DNA of 64,000 nt from Bodonicaedibacter sp963693005 (GTDB taxonomy: Bacteria > Pseudomonadota > Alphaproteobacteria > UBA6184), in contig OY843726.1 in NCBI GenBank assembly GCA_963693005.1, forward strand, positions 868,001-932,000, in the 5' to 3' direction. Shown one piece after another: positions 25,791-34,713 of this stretch (the first letter of the stretch is position 1; each line of letters starts with the position of its first letter). Both the position numbers and the translations under genes were made by a program. Below the pieces are notes generated by a model that saw only the letters and a program-made list of their open reading frames with translations, did no database searches and was not told the origin of the DNA.

Positions 25791-27614
25791 ATGCAGCAAA
25801 ATATCCGTAATATTGCCATTATTGCCCACGTTGACCATGGGAAAACAACATTGGTAGATGCTCTTCTAGAGCAAAGTGGGCAGTTTAGAACCAATGAAAA
25901 AATGGTAGAACGCGCGATGGACTCTAATGACTTAGAAAAAGAGCGTGGCATTACGATTTTGGCTAAGTGTACATCGATTGATTGGCAAGGGAATCGTATT
26001 AATATCGTAGACACCCCGGGTCATGCTGACTTTGGTGGAGAAGTTGAGCGTATTTTAGGTATGGTAGATGGTGCTATTGTATTGGTTGATGCGGCAGAAG
26101 GGCCCTTGCCACAAACAAAATTTGTGCTTTCAAAGGCCTTAAAATTAGGTTTGAAGCCGATTGTGGTAATTAATAAAATTGATCGTCAAGATGCGCGTGC
26201 AGACGAAGTGCTAGACGAGATGTTTGAGCTATTTTTGGGTTTGGATGCAACATCTGAACAGTTGGACTTCCCTGTGTTATATGCATCAGGGCGTAGTGGC
26301 TGGGCAGATGAAGAGCTGGAAGGACCGCGTAAAGATTTAACTCCGATGTTTGACAGGGTAGTGAAGCATGTACCAGTGGCAGAAGGCAATAAAGATGAGC
26401 CATTTCGTATGGTGGTTACTATTATTGAGCACGACCCCTATGTTGGACGCTTATTAACGGGGCGCGTATATTCAGGAACCGCAAAAACGAATATGGCAAT
26501 TAAGGCTTTAGATTTAGATGGAAAAACGGTAGAAGCAGGAAGAATTTCAAAAATCTTTGCGTTTAGGGCGTTAAAAAGAGAACCGGTGGACGAAGTGTCA
26601 GCTGGGGATATTTGTATTATTGCAGGGATGCCCGAATCTACAGTGACCCATACATTGTGTCATCCTGAAGTAGAAGCCCCCTTAAAGGCGCAACCAATTG
26701 ACCCTCCAACCTTAAGTATGACATTTTCTGTAAACAGCTCACCGCTAGCAGGCCAAGAGGGTTCAAAGGTAACGTCTCGTGTGATTGGTGATCGTTTAAT
26801 GAAAGAGGCAATGGGTAATATCGCACTGCGCATTCGTCAATCGGACGACAAGGATTCATTTGAGGTCGCTGGACGTGGAGAGCTGCAGTTAGGTGTGTTG
26901 ATTGAGACGATGCGTCGTGAGGGTTTTGAGCTTTCAATTAGTCGTCCTCGTGTTGTTTACAAAGAAGATGAGTCAGGGCAAAAATTAGAGCCAATTGAAG
27001 AAGTATTTGTTGATGTAGATGAAGAGTTTTCTGGAATTGTTGTTGAAAAGGTTAGTCTTCGTAAGGGTGAAATGATGGATATGCGTCCTTCGGGTGGTGG
27101 AAAGGTTCGTATTGTTTTCCATGTACCATCTCGCGGATTAATTGGGTATCACAGTGAGTTTTTAACGGACACACGTGGTACTGGAATGATGAACAGATTA
27201 TTTAAGGGTTATGAGCCATTTAGAGGACAACTTGAAGGTCGTCGTAATGGTGTGTTAATCTCTAATGGTCTAGGTGAGGCAGTTGCGTATGCGCTATTTA
27301 ACTTGGATGACCGAGGTCAAATGTTTGTGCACCCTGCAGATAAGGTTTATGAGGGTATGTTGGTGGGTGAGCATAACAGAGATAATGATTTAGAAGTCAA
27401 TGTGCTAAAGGCAAAGCAGCTAACGAATATGCGTGCATCGGGTAAAGATGAAACGATAAAGTTAACGCCACCTAGAAAAATGACATTAGAAGATGCAATG
27501 TCATATATACAAGATGATGAGTTGTTAGAGGTGACCCCGAAATCGATTCGATTGCGCAAGTTCCATTTGGATGCTAACGATCGAAAACGAGCGAGTCGCC
27601 AAAAGGAAAGTTAA
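25791..27614 (+). CDS. typA: Ribosome-binding GTPase TypA/BipA
   Basis: The product has 607 residues, the usual length. AGGA precedes the ATG by seven bases. The G domain starts NIAIIAHVDHGKTTLVDALL (G1), with ERGITILAKCTSIDW (G2), DTPGHADFGGEVERI (G3) and NKIDRQDARADEV (G4). Elongation-factor-like domains follow, and the C-terminal half contains GRGELQLGVLIETMRREGFE and SRGLIGYHSEF, the BipA signature. It is a translational GTPase acting on the 50S subunit in stress and cold adaptation. It starts a plus-strand run followed by two transporters. Confidence 0.97.
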   Translation: MQQNIRNIAIIAHVDHGKTTLVDALLEQSGQFRTNEKMVERAMDSNDLEKERGITILAKCTSIDWQGNRINIVDTPGHADFGGEVERILGMVDGAIVLVDAAEGPLPQTKFVLSKALKLGLKPIVVINKIDRQDARADEVLDEMFELFLGLDATSEQLDFPVLYASGRSGWADEELEGPRKDLTPMFDRVVKHVPVAEGNKDEPFRMVVTIIEHDPYVGRLLTGRVYSGTAKTNMAIKALDLDGKTVEAGRISKIFAFRALKREPVDEVSAGDICIIAGMPESTVTHTLCHPEVEAPLKAQPIDPPTLSMTFSVNSSPLAGQEGSKVTSRVIGDRLMKEAMGNIALRIRQSDDKDSFEVAGRGELQLGVLIETMRREGFELSISRPRVVYKEDESGQKLEPIEEVFVDVDEEFSGIVVEKVSLRKGEMMDMRPSGGGKVRIVFHVPSRGLIGYHSEFLTDTRGTGMMNRLFKGYEPFRGQLEGRRNGVLISNGLGEAVAYALFNLDDRGQMFVHPADKVYEGMLVGEHNRDNDLEVNVLKAKQLTNMRASGKDETIKLTPPRKMTLEDAMSYIQDDELLEVTPKSIRLRKFHLDANDRKRASRQKES

Positions 27615-27620
27615 AGTTGA

Positions 27621-28910
27621 TTGTTAACACAGTTTAAAAAATACTGGTTATTATATTTTTCCCCACAAATGTTGGGGATCTTCTTTTTAGCAATCTCGAC
27701 AGGATTGCCTATCGCCTTAGGTGTGGAGACATTTAAGGTTTGGATGTGGGAGGAGGGGGTCTCGTTGCAGATGGTTACCCTCCTGAACATTACAACGCTT
27801 CCCTATATTACAAAGGTATTTTTGGGTCCTTTTGTAGATCAATATCAAATTCCTATTTTACACCGTTGTCTGGGCCGAAGGAGAGCCTGGTCGATGGCCT
27901 CTCAACTAGTTGTGTTGATTGGATTTGTTTTATTAAGTCAGACATTTTCAGTGCAACATATAGAAGTTTCAATTGTATTGTTATTGTGCATTTCCTTAGC
28001 ATCAGCCTTTAACCATACTTCTCTTAATGCCTATCGAGTAGAGATAATGTCTTCAGAGTTGACGGGAATTGCTGCAGTAATGGGGTCATTGGGTTACCGT
28101 TTAGGGAAGTTAATAGCAGGTGCGGGTGCACTGTTAGTTGCTGCGGCATTGGGGTGGAATTTGATGTACATACTAATGCCTTTGGTATTAGTAGTGACAA
28201 TGGTTATAACGTTGGTGGTGGAAGAGCCTGATGCGCAAGGGGCCCAACCAGTTTTAAAAAAAGAAACATTCCAGTCATGGTTTAGAGCTAGATTATTGCG
28301 ACCTGTAAAAGATTTTGTGAATAAGCACCCCCATGATTGGAAGATAGTTAGCGCCTTTGTTTTGCTGTTTGGAGCTGGAGATTTTTTAGTTGAAGGTGTT
28401 TCCACTATCTTTTATTTAGATGTGGGGTTTAATAAAATTGCAGTGGCAAATGTCGCGAAGGCCTTTGGGTTGATATGTACGATACTTGGTGGCATTATTG
28501 GCGGGCATTTAGTGGTAGTGTTCGGAGTTTCAAGGATGATTTATATTTCTACTATCGCACATTGTTTGTCTTACATTAGCCTGTTAATTTTAGCCTATGT
28601 TGGTAATAGTTTGCCGTGGTTGTACGCATCCGTTATGTTGGAATTTTTAACCGAGGGAATGAAAACCTCTGCGTTGGTGGCGTACGTATCCTTATTATGT
28701 GGCAAAACATATTATACGGCATCGCAATATGCTTTGTTCTCGTCAATGAAGGTTGTTTTGCGTCCGGTGTTGGGTGTTGGGGCGGGGTTTTTGGCAGCAT
28801 ATTTAGGGTGGAGCGCATTTTTTGGGATAAGCATGATACTGTCGCTGTTGCCTTTGGCGCTATACTATTATATCAACTGTTTAGCTGGTGCGCATGCAAA
28901 ACCCGTCTAA
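27621..28910 (+). CDS. AmpG-like MFS transporter, first of a tandem pair
   Basis: The product has 429 residues and starts at TTG 27621, six bases after typA. It has about 12 spans and the AmpG-family layout: a GIFFLAISTGLPIALGVETF first span, then LPYITKVFLGPFVDQYQIP and HRCLGRRRAWSM, which match the LPYxLKxLWxPLVD and GRRR-type motifs of AmpG. AmpG imports anhydro-muropeptides for cell-wall recycling, and Rickettsiales often carry several divergent copies. This copy and its downstream neighbour are clearly related. The substrate is unproven. Confidence 0.8.
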   Translation: MLTQFKKYWLLYFSPQMLGIFFLAISTGLPIALGVETFKVWMWEEGVSLQMVTLLNITTLPYITKVFLGPFVDQYQIPILHRCLGRRRAWSMASQLVVLIGFVLLSQTFSVQHIEVSIVLLLCISLASAFNHTSLNAYRVEIMSSELTGIAAVMGSLGYRLGKLIAGAGALLVAAALGWNLMYILMPLVLVVTMVITLVVEEPDAQGAQPVLKKETFQSWFRARLLRPVKDFVNKHPHDWKIVSAFVLLFGAGDFLVEGVSTIFYLDVGFNKIAVANVAKAFGLICTILGGIIGGHLVVVFGVSRMIYISTIAHCLSYISLLILAYVGNSLPWLYASVMLEFLTEGMKTSALVAYVSLLCGKTYYTASQYALFSSMKVVLRPVLGVGAGFLAAYLGWSAFFGISMILSLLPLALYYYINCLAGAHAKPV

Positions 28911-30162
28911 CGAATCATTGATAGAATATTACAAGAGGCATTACTTTCACCCGAGAGTGTTCAGTATGTTATTCTTTGGAATTTCTGCTGGGGTTCCTTA
29001 TTTGCTGATTACGTCAACGTTTTATCAGTGGTTGCTGGAAGAGGGAATGTCTCAGTCTACGATTACATTGTTTCCCTGGTGTACGTTGCCGTTATCAATT
29101 AAGTTTTTTTGGTCTCATTGGGTGGATCACTTAAAAATACCATTTTTTCATCGGTTTGGCCAATATCGCAGTTGGTTGCTGTTTAGTCAGGTAGGAGTGC
29201 TTGGTTCATTATTTGTGTTGAGCCAGACGGTATCATCTAATGCCTTAACTCCAACTATTGTTGTTGTGGTTTGTGTGAGTTTTTTTGCGGCATCCCAAGA
29301 TATTGCGTTGGGGGCTTATCGAGTTACAATTTTAAGTAAAGAGCAGCAGGCATTTGGATCCAGCCATATTGTGATTGGGTATCGAATTGGAATTTTATTG
29401 TCAGGTGGGTTAGCTTTATATTTGTCGACGTTTCTGGACTGGCCAAGTGTATACTTAATTCTTGCTTTGTTGCAGGTGCAAGGAATGATTACGGTGTTGC
29501 TAAATCCAGAGCCGCGCGCGACTCGTAATCGTAGACATAGAATAAAGTCGTACCAGTTGAACCGAGTAATTCAAGTACTATATAGAGAGTTCTTCTCAAA
29601 AGTGTCTGCAGGTGTTTTTTTATTGTATATATTTTTGTTTAAGTTTGGAGATGCAACATTGAATACTTTTACGTGGATATTTCTACGTAAAGTTGGGTTT
29701 ACAAAAGAAGAAATTTCATTGTCGGTGGCGGCTGGATTTATTGCTACGGCTGTGGCCGCAGCGTTGGCAGGCTCGGTTATTGACAAGTTTAAGATTAGAA
29801 GAAGCCTAGTTGTAACAGCAGTGCTGCAAATGCTGGTGTTTTTAACTCTCTGGATTCAAGCAGCCTATCCTAAAGATCATACATTAATGATGGCAACAAT
29901 TATGTTAGAAAATTTTGTTTGTGGGTTTGCTTCTGCGTGTATTTATACTTTATTTGCCTATAAAGTGAGTAAGCGATTCTCAGCAATTCAATATACTTTC
30001 TTTGCCTCATTTGCGTCGTTAAGTAAAGTTATTATCGCATCGTTAGGTGGGGTTGTTTTGGATCTGGTATCGTGGCAAAGCTTTTTTGCATTGATGTTCG
30101 TAGCCCCAATCATTTCGTTTTTTATCATTTATAAGATAAAGCTAAACCCCAAGGACGGTTAG
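28894..30162 (+). CDS. AmpG-like MFS transporter, second of a tandem pair
   Basis: The product has 422 residues. I chose ATG 28894, although GTG 28888 is possible; the gene overlaps its upstream neighbour by 17 bp. The first span, MLFFGISAGVPYLLITSTFY, and LPLSIKFFWSHWVDHLKIPFF parallel the upstream protein, so the pair probably arose by duplication and diverged. It has about 12 spans. It looks like an inner-membrane importer of the AmpG branch of the MFS with unknown substrate. A hairpin overlaps its stop codon. Confidence 0.8.
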   Translation: MQNPSNESLIEYYKRHYFHPRVFSMLFFGISAGVPYLLITSTFYQWLLEEGMSQSTITLFPWCTLPLSIKFFWSHWVDHLKIPFFHRFGQYRSWLLFSQVGVLGSLFVLSQTVSSNALTPTIVVVVCVSFFAASQDIALGAYRVTILSKEQQAFGSSHIVIGYRIGILLSGGLALYLSTFLDWPSVYLILALLQVQGMITVLLNPEPRATRNRRHRIKSYQLNRVIQVLYREFFSKVSAGVFLLYIFLFKFGDATLNTFTWIFLRKVGFTKEEISLSVAAGFIATAVAAALAGSVIDKFKIRRSLVVTAVLQMLVFLTLWIQAAYPKDHTLMMATIMLENFVCGFASACIYTLFAYKVSKRFSAIQYTFFASFASLSKVIIASLGGVVLDLVSWQSFFALMFVAPIISFFIIYKIKLNPKDG

Positions 30163-30172
30163 TCCGCCCTTG
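30150..30172 (+). terminator. Terminator overlapping the end of the second AmpG-like gene
   Basis: Nine-base arms (CAAGGACGG and CCGCCCTTG) with one mismatch lie around the stop codon; a T7 run follows at 30182-30188 after a ten-base gap. Confidence 0.55.
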
Positions 30173-30187
30173 AAGGAGTGAGTTTTT

Positions 30188-30634
30188 TTAAATAATGCTG
30201 ATAATAGCGACAACTATGGTTACTATCCCACTGATAATCGCGGAAAGAACTTTGGTTCCATCTATACCTTTGAACCAGTTTTTGAATTTATTCCAGGTAG
30301 ACTCTGTTGCAGCCACTTTCAGTTCTTCGGCTTGTTGCTTCATAACTTTTAGTTGCGCTTTGCTTGTAAGAGTTTTCCATTTAAGTATGATGTTTTCTTT
30401 TTGGAGTTTTGCGGCAAGCGTTTCGGCAGCAGCTCCCTTAATAAGGGCCTCTTCAAGTTTATGCCCTTCTGAGCGCAGTCCGTTGATGAGTTGAGTGGTC
30501 TCTGCCGCTACTGTAGAGTTTGTATGGAGTGTGTTTTCTTCTGAGAAAATAAGTGGATTTGCACAGGTTAATGAAGAAAGTAGTAAGCTTCCGAGTGATA
30601 GGCGTGTGAAAACTTTGTTCGATCGTATAGTCAT
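30188..30634 (-). CDS. Small exported protein with C-terminal hydrophobic helix, under multiple CtrA boxes
   Basis: The product has 148 residues. The signal peptide FTRLSLGSLLLSSLTCA could be cleaved, or at TC be a lipoprotein. Residues about 40-115 are a charged amphipathic helical stretch (LINGLRSEGHKLEEALIKGA, LQKENIILKWKTL, QLKVMKQQAEELKVAATE). The end, KVLSAIISGIVTIVVAIISII, is a strong glycine-containing membrane helix with no charged tail. Such an architecture occurs in pore-forming or membrane-inserting proteins, but I see no family match. Three CtrA boxes lie in the 170-bp divergent region upstream. Confidence 0.7.
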   Translation of the reverse strand: MTIRSNKVFTRLSLGSLLLSSLTCANPLIFSEENTLHTNSTVAAETTQLINGLRSEGHKLEEALIKGAAAETLAAKLQKENIILKWKTLTSKAQLKVMKQQAEELKVAATESTWNKFKNWFKGIDGTKVLSAIISGIVTIVVAIISII

Positions 30635-30658
30635 AACTGCCTCCCAATCAAAGTTGCC

Positions 30659-30741
30659 TTAACAAAAGGTTAATCATATAAGGTTAACAAAATATTAAAC
30701 TTTTTTGACATTCCAGTTGATTGATTTTAACATAACCTTAA
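30659..30741. promoter_or_regulatory. Cluster of three CtrA-type boxes in a divergent promoter region
   Basis: Exact TTAA-N7-TTAA sites at 30659-30673, 30684-30698 and 30727-30741. They stand 25-107 bp upstream of the minus-strand 30634 start and 66-148 bp upstream of the plus-strand 30807 start. Three exact sites in 83 bp are unlikely by chance even in AT-rich DNA. Confidence 0.65.
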
Positions 30742-30806
30742 TTTTTTTTGATCACGAGGGGGCTTGTGATATGATCCGGGATTAGAGAATTAAGCTGGGA
30801 TACTTA

Positions 30807-32120
30807 ATGATACATAATGACGACAATGATAGGTTAGCGTTTGCCTTGATGGAAAAAAGTGAATCTGAGCCAGGGTTGCCGCTAAAAATACTTGTGTTTT
30901 GGTTTATTGGTGCGTTTTTTTATTTATACCAAAGTGTATTAAAAGTTATGCCTAGTGTGATAGCTCAAGATTTGAGTGTGGATCTTAACATAGCCGCAAC
31001 CTCGTTGGGCATGTTGGGTGGGATTTATTTTCTCGCTTATGCATCAATGCAGCTACCTATAGGCGTTTTGCTGGATAGATTTGGTGTTCGACGACTGATG
31101 ACAGTTGCGATATTCATGTGTGCCTTAGGCGCGCTGTTGTTTTCAATGGCGGGTAGTTTCTATACAGCTTTGGCGGCTCGCTTTGTTATAGGCATGGGAG
31201 CGTCGGGTGCGTTTATTGGATCGATTAAGTTAATTACTATGTGGTTTCCAGAACGTTTAGTTCCTGTATTTACTGGCTTGACTGTTTTTGTAGGGTCCAT
31301 GGGAAGTGTAATTGGAAATAAACCAGTTGCCATGTTGTTGCAGTTTATGCCATGGCGTTATTTGACGTTAATATTGTCGTTTGTTGGCTTTGTTTTGGCC
31401 GCGGTATGTTTTATAATAATTCGTAATAATACGACTTATCAAAACAGAGTTCGTAGCTTTGCAGATTTGATGCAGGGGTTCAAGCAGGTAGTGCGCTCAC
31501 CTCAGATTTTGTTAATTGCTTCGTTTGCTTTTTTTATCTATTTGCCACTGTCGGTGTTGGCAGATATGTGGGGCAATTTGTTTATTCAGCGTGCATATGA
31601 TTTATCTAGGACTGAGGCCTCGTCTTGCATTCAAATGATTTATTTTGGAACGGCGTTTGGGGCTCCGGGGTTTGGGTTGATTGCGTCAATTTACACTAAC
31701 TATAGAATTATTTTTAGAATGATTACGGTTGCTCAAATACCCGTAATTGCTGCAATTATCTGGTTTCAGTTACCCAACGTTCTGTCGTTACAGGTTGCCT
31801 GCTTTTTGTTAGGTGTACTGTTGGGTGGACAAGCGTTAAAATTTAACGCAGCTTTTGCGCACGCATCACCAGCAGTTAGTGCATCGATTGTGGGTTTTGT
31901 TAATATGTTGTGCATGTTTGGTGGTTTTGTGTTCCAGCAATTGGTTGGCTTTTTATTAGACATTTTTTGGGATGGTGGTATGGAGGCAGGGCATAAGATA
32001 TACAGTACAGATAACTTTAGCCATGCCTTGATTATACATGTAGTTGCGCTGGCTTTGTGTTTCTTTTCAACCTATTTTATTAGAAATAAAGAACAAGAAA
32101 CAGATGAAGAATTAGACTAA
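30807..32120 (+). CDS. MFS transporter
   Basis: The product has 437 residues with about 12 spans. Motif A is VLLDRFGVRRLMTV, and the first membrane region reads GAFFYLYQSVLKVMPSVIAQD. GRFVIGMGASGAFIGSIK-type sequence (here ARFVIGMGASGAFIGSIKL) and GNKPVAMLLQ align with the MFS protein at 20564-21823, its paralogue here. The last residues are acidic (EQETDEELD). It shares a divergent promoter region with the small exported protein, including three CtrA boxes, and is followed at 14 bp by hrcA. The substrate is unknown. Confidence 0.85.
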   Translation: MIHNDDNDRLAFALMEKSESEPGLPLKILVFWFIGAFFYLYQSVLKVMPSVIAQDLSVDLNIAATSLGMLGGIYFLAYASMQLPIGVLLDRFGVRRLMTVAIFMCALGALLFSMAGSFYTALAARFVIGMGASGAFIGSIKLITMWFPERLVPVFTGLTVFVGSMGSVIGNKPVAMLLQFMPWRYLTLILSFVGFVLAAVCFIIIRNNTTYQNRVRSFADLMQGFKQVVRSPQILLIASFAFFIYLPLSVLADMWGNLFIQRAYDLSRTEASSCIQMIYFGTAFGAPGFGLIASIYTNYRIIFRMITVAQIPVIAAIIWFQLPNVLSLQVACFLLGVLLGGQALKFNAAFAHASPAVSASIVGFVNMLCMFGGFVFQQLVGFLLDIFWDGGMEAGHKIYSTDNFSHALIIHVVALALCFFSTYFIRNKEQETDEELD

Positions 32121-32134
32121 GTTAGGTTAATCAA

Positions 32135-33181
32135 ATGGCAGAAGACAGACTAGATCAAAGGTCGCAACGTATTTTTCAATTAATAGTTGATAGTTATATT
32201 GACAGTGGTGAGCCAGTTGGATCTACAACGTTATCTCATCGATTATCAGATAGTTTATCGTCTGCCACCATTCGTAATGTCATGGCACATTTAGAAAAGG
32301 TGGGGTTGCTATATTCTCCGCACACATCTGCTGGACGATTGCCGACTGAGCAGGGATTAAAACTATATGTTCAAGGTTTGCTAGAGGTAGGATCCGTAGG
32401 TGAAGTAGAGCGTAAAGAATTAGAAGATAAATTCGGTATATCTGGAGGTTCGTTGGATAATGTTTTGGATGATGCAATTACAGCATTAACAGGCTTGTCT
32501 GAGAGTACGGGCGTTGTGATGGCACCTACGCACAACTCTCCATTAAAACATGTCGAATTTGTTTATTTATCTCCAGGTCAAGCTTTAAGTGTATTAGTCT
32601 CTAGCGAGGGTGCAATTGAAAATCGTGTGATTTCTGTGCCTGAAGATATGACTCCGGCAGATTTAGTGGAGGCGGGTAACTATCTGTCGGCTAGATTGGT
32701 GGGGCGCACACTGGATGAGGCAAAAGTTTCGATTTATAGAGAATTAGAGTTAGAAAAAAGCCGATTGAATAGTTTTGCACAACATCTGATTGATAACGGT
32801 TTGGGTGTATGGGGTAGTGCGGATGAGCTACCAAACCTGATTGTTAGGGGGCAGTCTAACTTGTTGAATATAGCGAAAAATACGGATGATGTTTCCCATA
32901 TACAGCGGTTGTTTGAAAGTTTAGAGAAGAAGGAAGGTATCTTGGAGCTTTTAGATTCAGCAAAAGTAGGTAAAGGGGTTCAGGTGTTTATGGGGGCAAA
33001 TAGTCCAATGTTTAATTTGTCAGGGTGCTCTATGATTGTTGCTCCGTATAAAAACCAAGACAACCGAGTTCTAGGCGCTATTGGAGTGTTGGGGCCAGTG
33101 CGCCAAAATTATGGCAGAATTATACCCATGGTAAATTATACAGTCCAGCTGATTGAGCGTTTTCTGAAGAATAGTTCGTAG
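32135..33181 (+). CDS. hrcA: Heat-inducible transcription repressor HrcA
   Basis: The product has 348 residues. The N-terminal winged helix-turn-helix shows LIVDSYIDSGEPVGSTTLS and SSATIRNVMAHLEKVGLL, then SAGRLPTEQGLKLYV, the HrcA signature. The C-terminal region has the family's GAF-like dimerisation domain with a conserved IVAPYKNQDNRVLGAIGVLGP and YGRIIPMVNYTVQLI. HrcA represses groESL and dnaKJ operons through CIRCE elements. No CIRCE and no grpE are seen directly beside it; pseudogenes follow where grpE would often be. Confidence 0.96.
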   Translation: MAEDRLDQRSQRIFQLIVDSYIDSGEPVGSTTLSHRLSDSLSSATIRNVMAHLEKVGLLYSPHTSAGRLPTEQGLKLYVQGLLEVGSVGEVERKELEDKFGISGGSLDNVLDDAITALTGLSESTGVVMAPTHNSPLKHVEFVYLSPGQALSVLVSSEGAIENRVISVPEDMTPADLVEAGNYLSARLVGRTLDEAKVSIYRELELEKSRLNSFAQHLIDNGLGVWGSADELPNLIVRGQSNLLNIAKNTDDVSHIQRLFESLEKKEGILELLDSAKVGKGVQVFMGANSPMFNLSGCSMIVAPYKNQDNRVLGAIGVLGPVRQNYGRIIPMVNYTVQLIERFLKNSS

Positions 33182-33241
33182 CTCTTGAATTTATAAGTTT
33201 TTTCATTATTGGTACTCCTAGAGACTGCATAGGAGAGGTTA

Positions 33242-33849
33242 ATGAAAAAGATATTATTACAATTATCTCTATTTTTAAAGTGTTTTGAAGTTCGAGCCTC
33301 TTCAGACGCGTTAGATCGTTTGTTGGATGATAATCTTGACAACCCAATAGAGCAGAGGCATTGTGCTGCGCTGCAATAGGGAGATGAAGAAGATGTAAGA
33401 GGCGGCAGCTTAGATTGCCTGTGGTACCTATTGTGGTTACGTTTAATAAAGTTTTACAAACTTAGATACAACTCCTTTCGTTTGTTCGTGGGGTGATTAG
33501 AAACGTTTTGGAACGCTCCTATAGACTCTTCTTTACCGGAAGTGCAGAAAGAAATGATGGCAGAGAGGCGTAAAAGTACTCAATCTACCATTATGAAATT
33601 TCTTGATGAGGTTGTTGATTTCCGCCCAGTAGCAGTCAGAGACTTTATGACGAAGCGGAATGGCATAATTTTTATGACTTTTTTGATTTCAAATAGCGTT
33701 TTAATTCAGCAGAAAAGAAAGGGTTCGTAGCAAAGGTTCTAGCTTGGGTTTTTATTGAGAGTCAATTTGACATTGATGAACAAAAAATCAGAGAGACTTT
33801 AAGTATGCTGCTAAAAAAATCAAATGGGTTCTTGGACTTGTTTGAATGA
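33242..33849 (+). pseudogene. Decayed exported-protein gene
   Basis: The start survives: AGGAGAGG before ATG 33242 and a signal-like MKKILLQLSLFLKCFEVRAS. The frame stops after 45 codons. Protein-like pieces follow in other frames: SLPEVQKEMMAERRKST with IMKFLDEVVDFRPVAVRDFM at 33530-33730, and AKVLAWVFIESQFDIDEQ with ETLSMLLKKSNGFLDLFE ending at 33849. At least two frame changes are needed. No family is recognised. Confidence 0.6.
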
Positions 33850-33962
33850 CTATCTTGAGCGACGACCCAAAAGCCCCCTAGCTGGGCTATAAATTCGAAT
33901 GAGTAAAAACAGTTGTCTCTTTTGCCTGGTGTGTTATTTGTGTTATAGGAGATTTTATAGGT

Positions 33963-34605
33963 ATGAAAATGAAATTCAACCTCACAGTATTGGCCTTTTT
34001 TATGTAATGCAATCAGTGCGGACCCAAGGGCAGACTTAATAGCGGGGTTCGCGGGTAAAATCAAGATATTGCGCTTTTTGATGGTAAGACCTTATGGGGT
34101 GATCGCGTTGATATATCTCCGTAAGTATTGGAAGTAAATGTGAGCGACAAGGAGGTTAGGGAGAATCTTAGACTGAAGAGTGATCTTGTGTCGCGGTTGA
34201 AGCACCCACAGAAATCTCCCGCAAGGTTTTTTAGCTCTGCGACATATTATACAGTTGAGGAAATTTAATTACTCTTTGAGAAGTTAGCTGAAAAAACATA
34301 TCACTGGGACTCTCCAACCATCCATCTTTTTTCTGTAGTGTTGGAAACAGGTAATATTTTAAGAGTTAATATTCCAGGTTTAATGCCCCAGCCTGAGCGT
34401 GCAAAAGAATTTATGGGGGTGAGTGAGTTGGTGCTACGGACTATGGACGATAGTGTTACTCTGGACGATAAAAAATGCAATTTCAAAGCTAAAAATGATT
34501 CATGAACCACATAAAAAAGCTGCCTTATTACCACCAAATATGTCTAAAAGTGATGGGGGCATGCGCCAACGTCGAGTGACTGCGTTAACGGGGGATAGTC
34601 AATAA
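33963..34605 (+). pseudogene. Second decayed exported-protein gene
   Basis: ATG 33963 opens a signal-like FNLTVLAFFM. Then the frame moves twice, giving ADPRADLIAGFAGK and DIALFDGKTLWGDRVDIS. A long frame (34077-34505) carries in-frame TAA codons at two points; between them it reads VLEVNVSDKEVRENLRLK, SATYYTVEE, FEKLAEKTYHWDSPTIHL and GLMPQPERAKEFMGVSEL. A last frame change gives MIHEPHKKAALLPPNM and a stop at 34605. This is a typical eroding gene, not sequencing noise alone. Function not recognised. Confidence 0.65.
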
Positions 34606-34631
34606 ACGCTACATAACTAATGCTCCGATAG

Positions 34632-34665
34632 ATGGGGGTTTTTAGTGTTGAGCCCCATTGTTTTT
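34632..34665 (+). terminator. Possible terminator before the BI-1 family gene
   Basis: ATGGGG (34632-34637) pairs with CCCCAT (34653-34658), followed by TG and five T. The short stem makes it a weak call. Confidence 0.4.
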
Positions 34666-34713
34666 ATGTGCTATCCTGTAAAGAATATAGACGATTAAAA
34701 ATAGGAGTTAAAG

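Noticed and set aside
33762..34064. A 100-codon minus-strand frame in the pseudogene region
   Set aside because: The plus strand carries the decaying genes here; the minus frame has no signal, motif or binding site.
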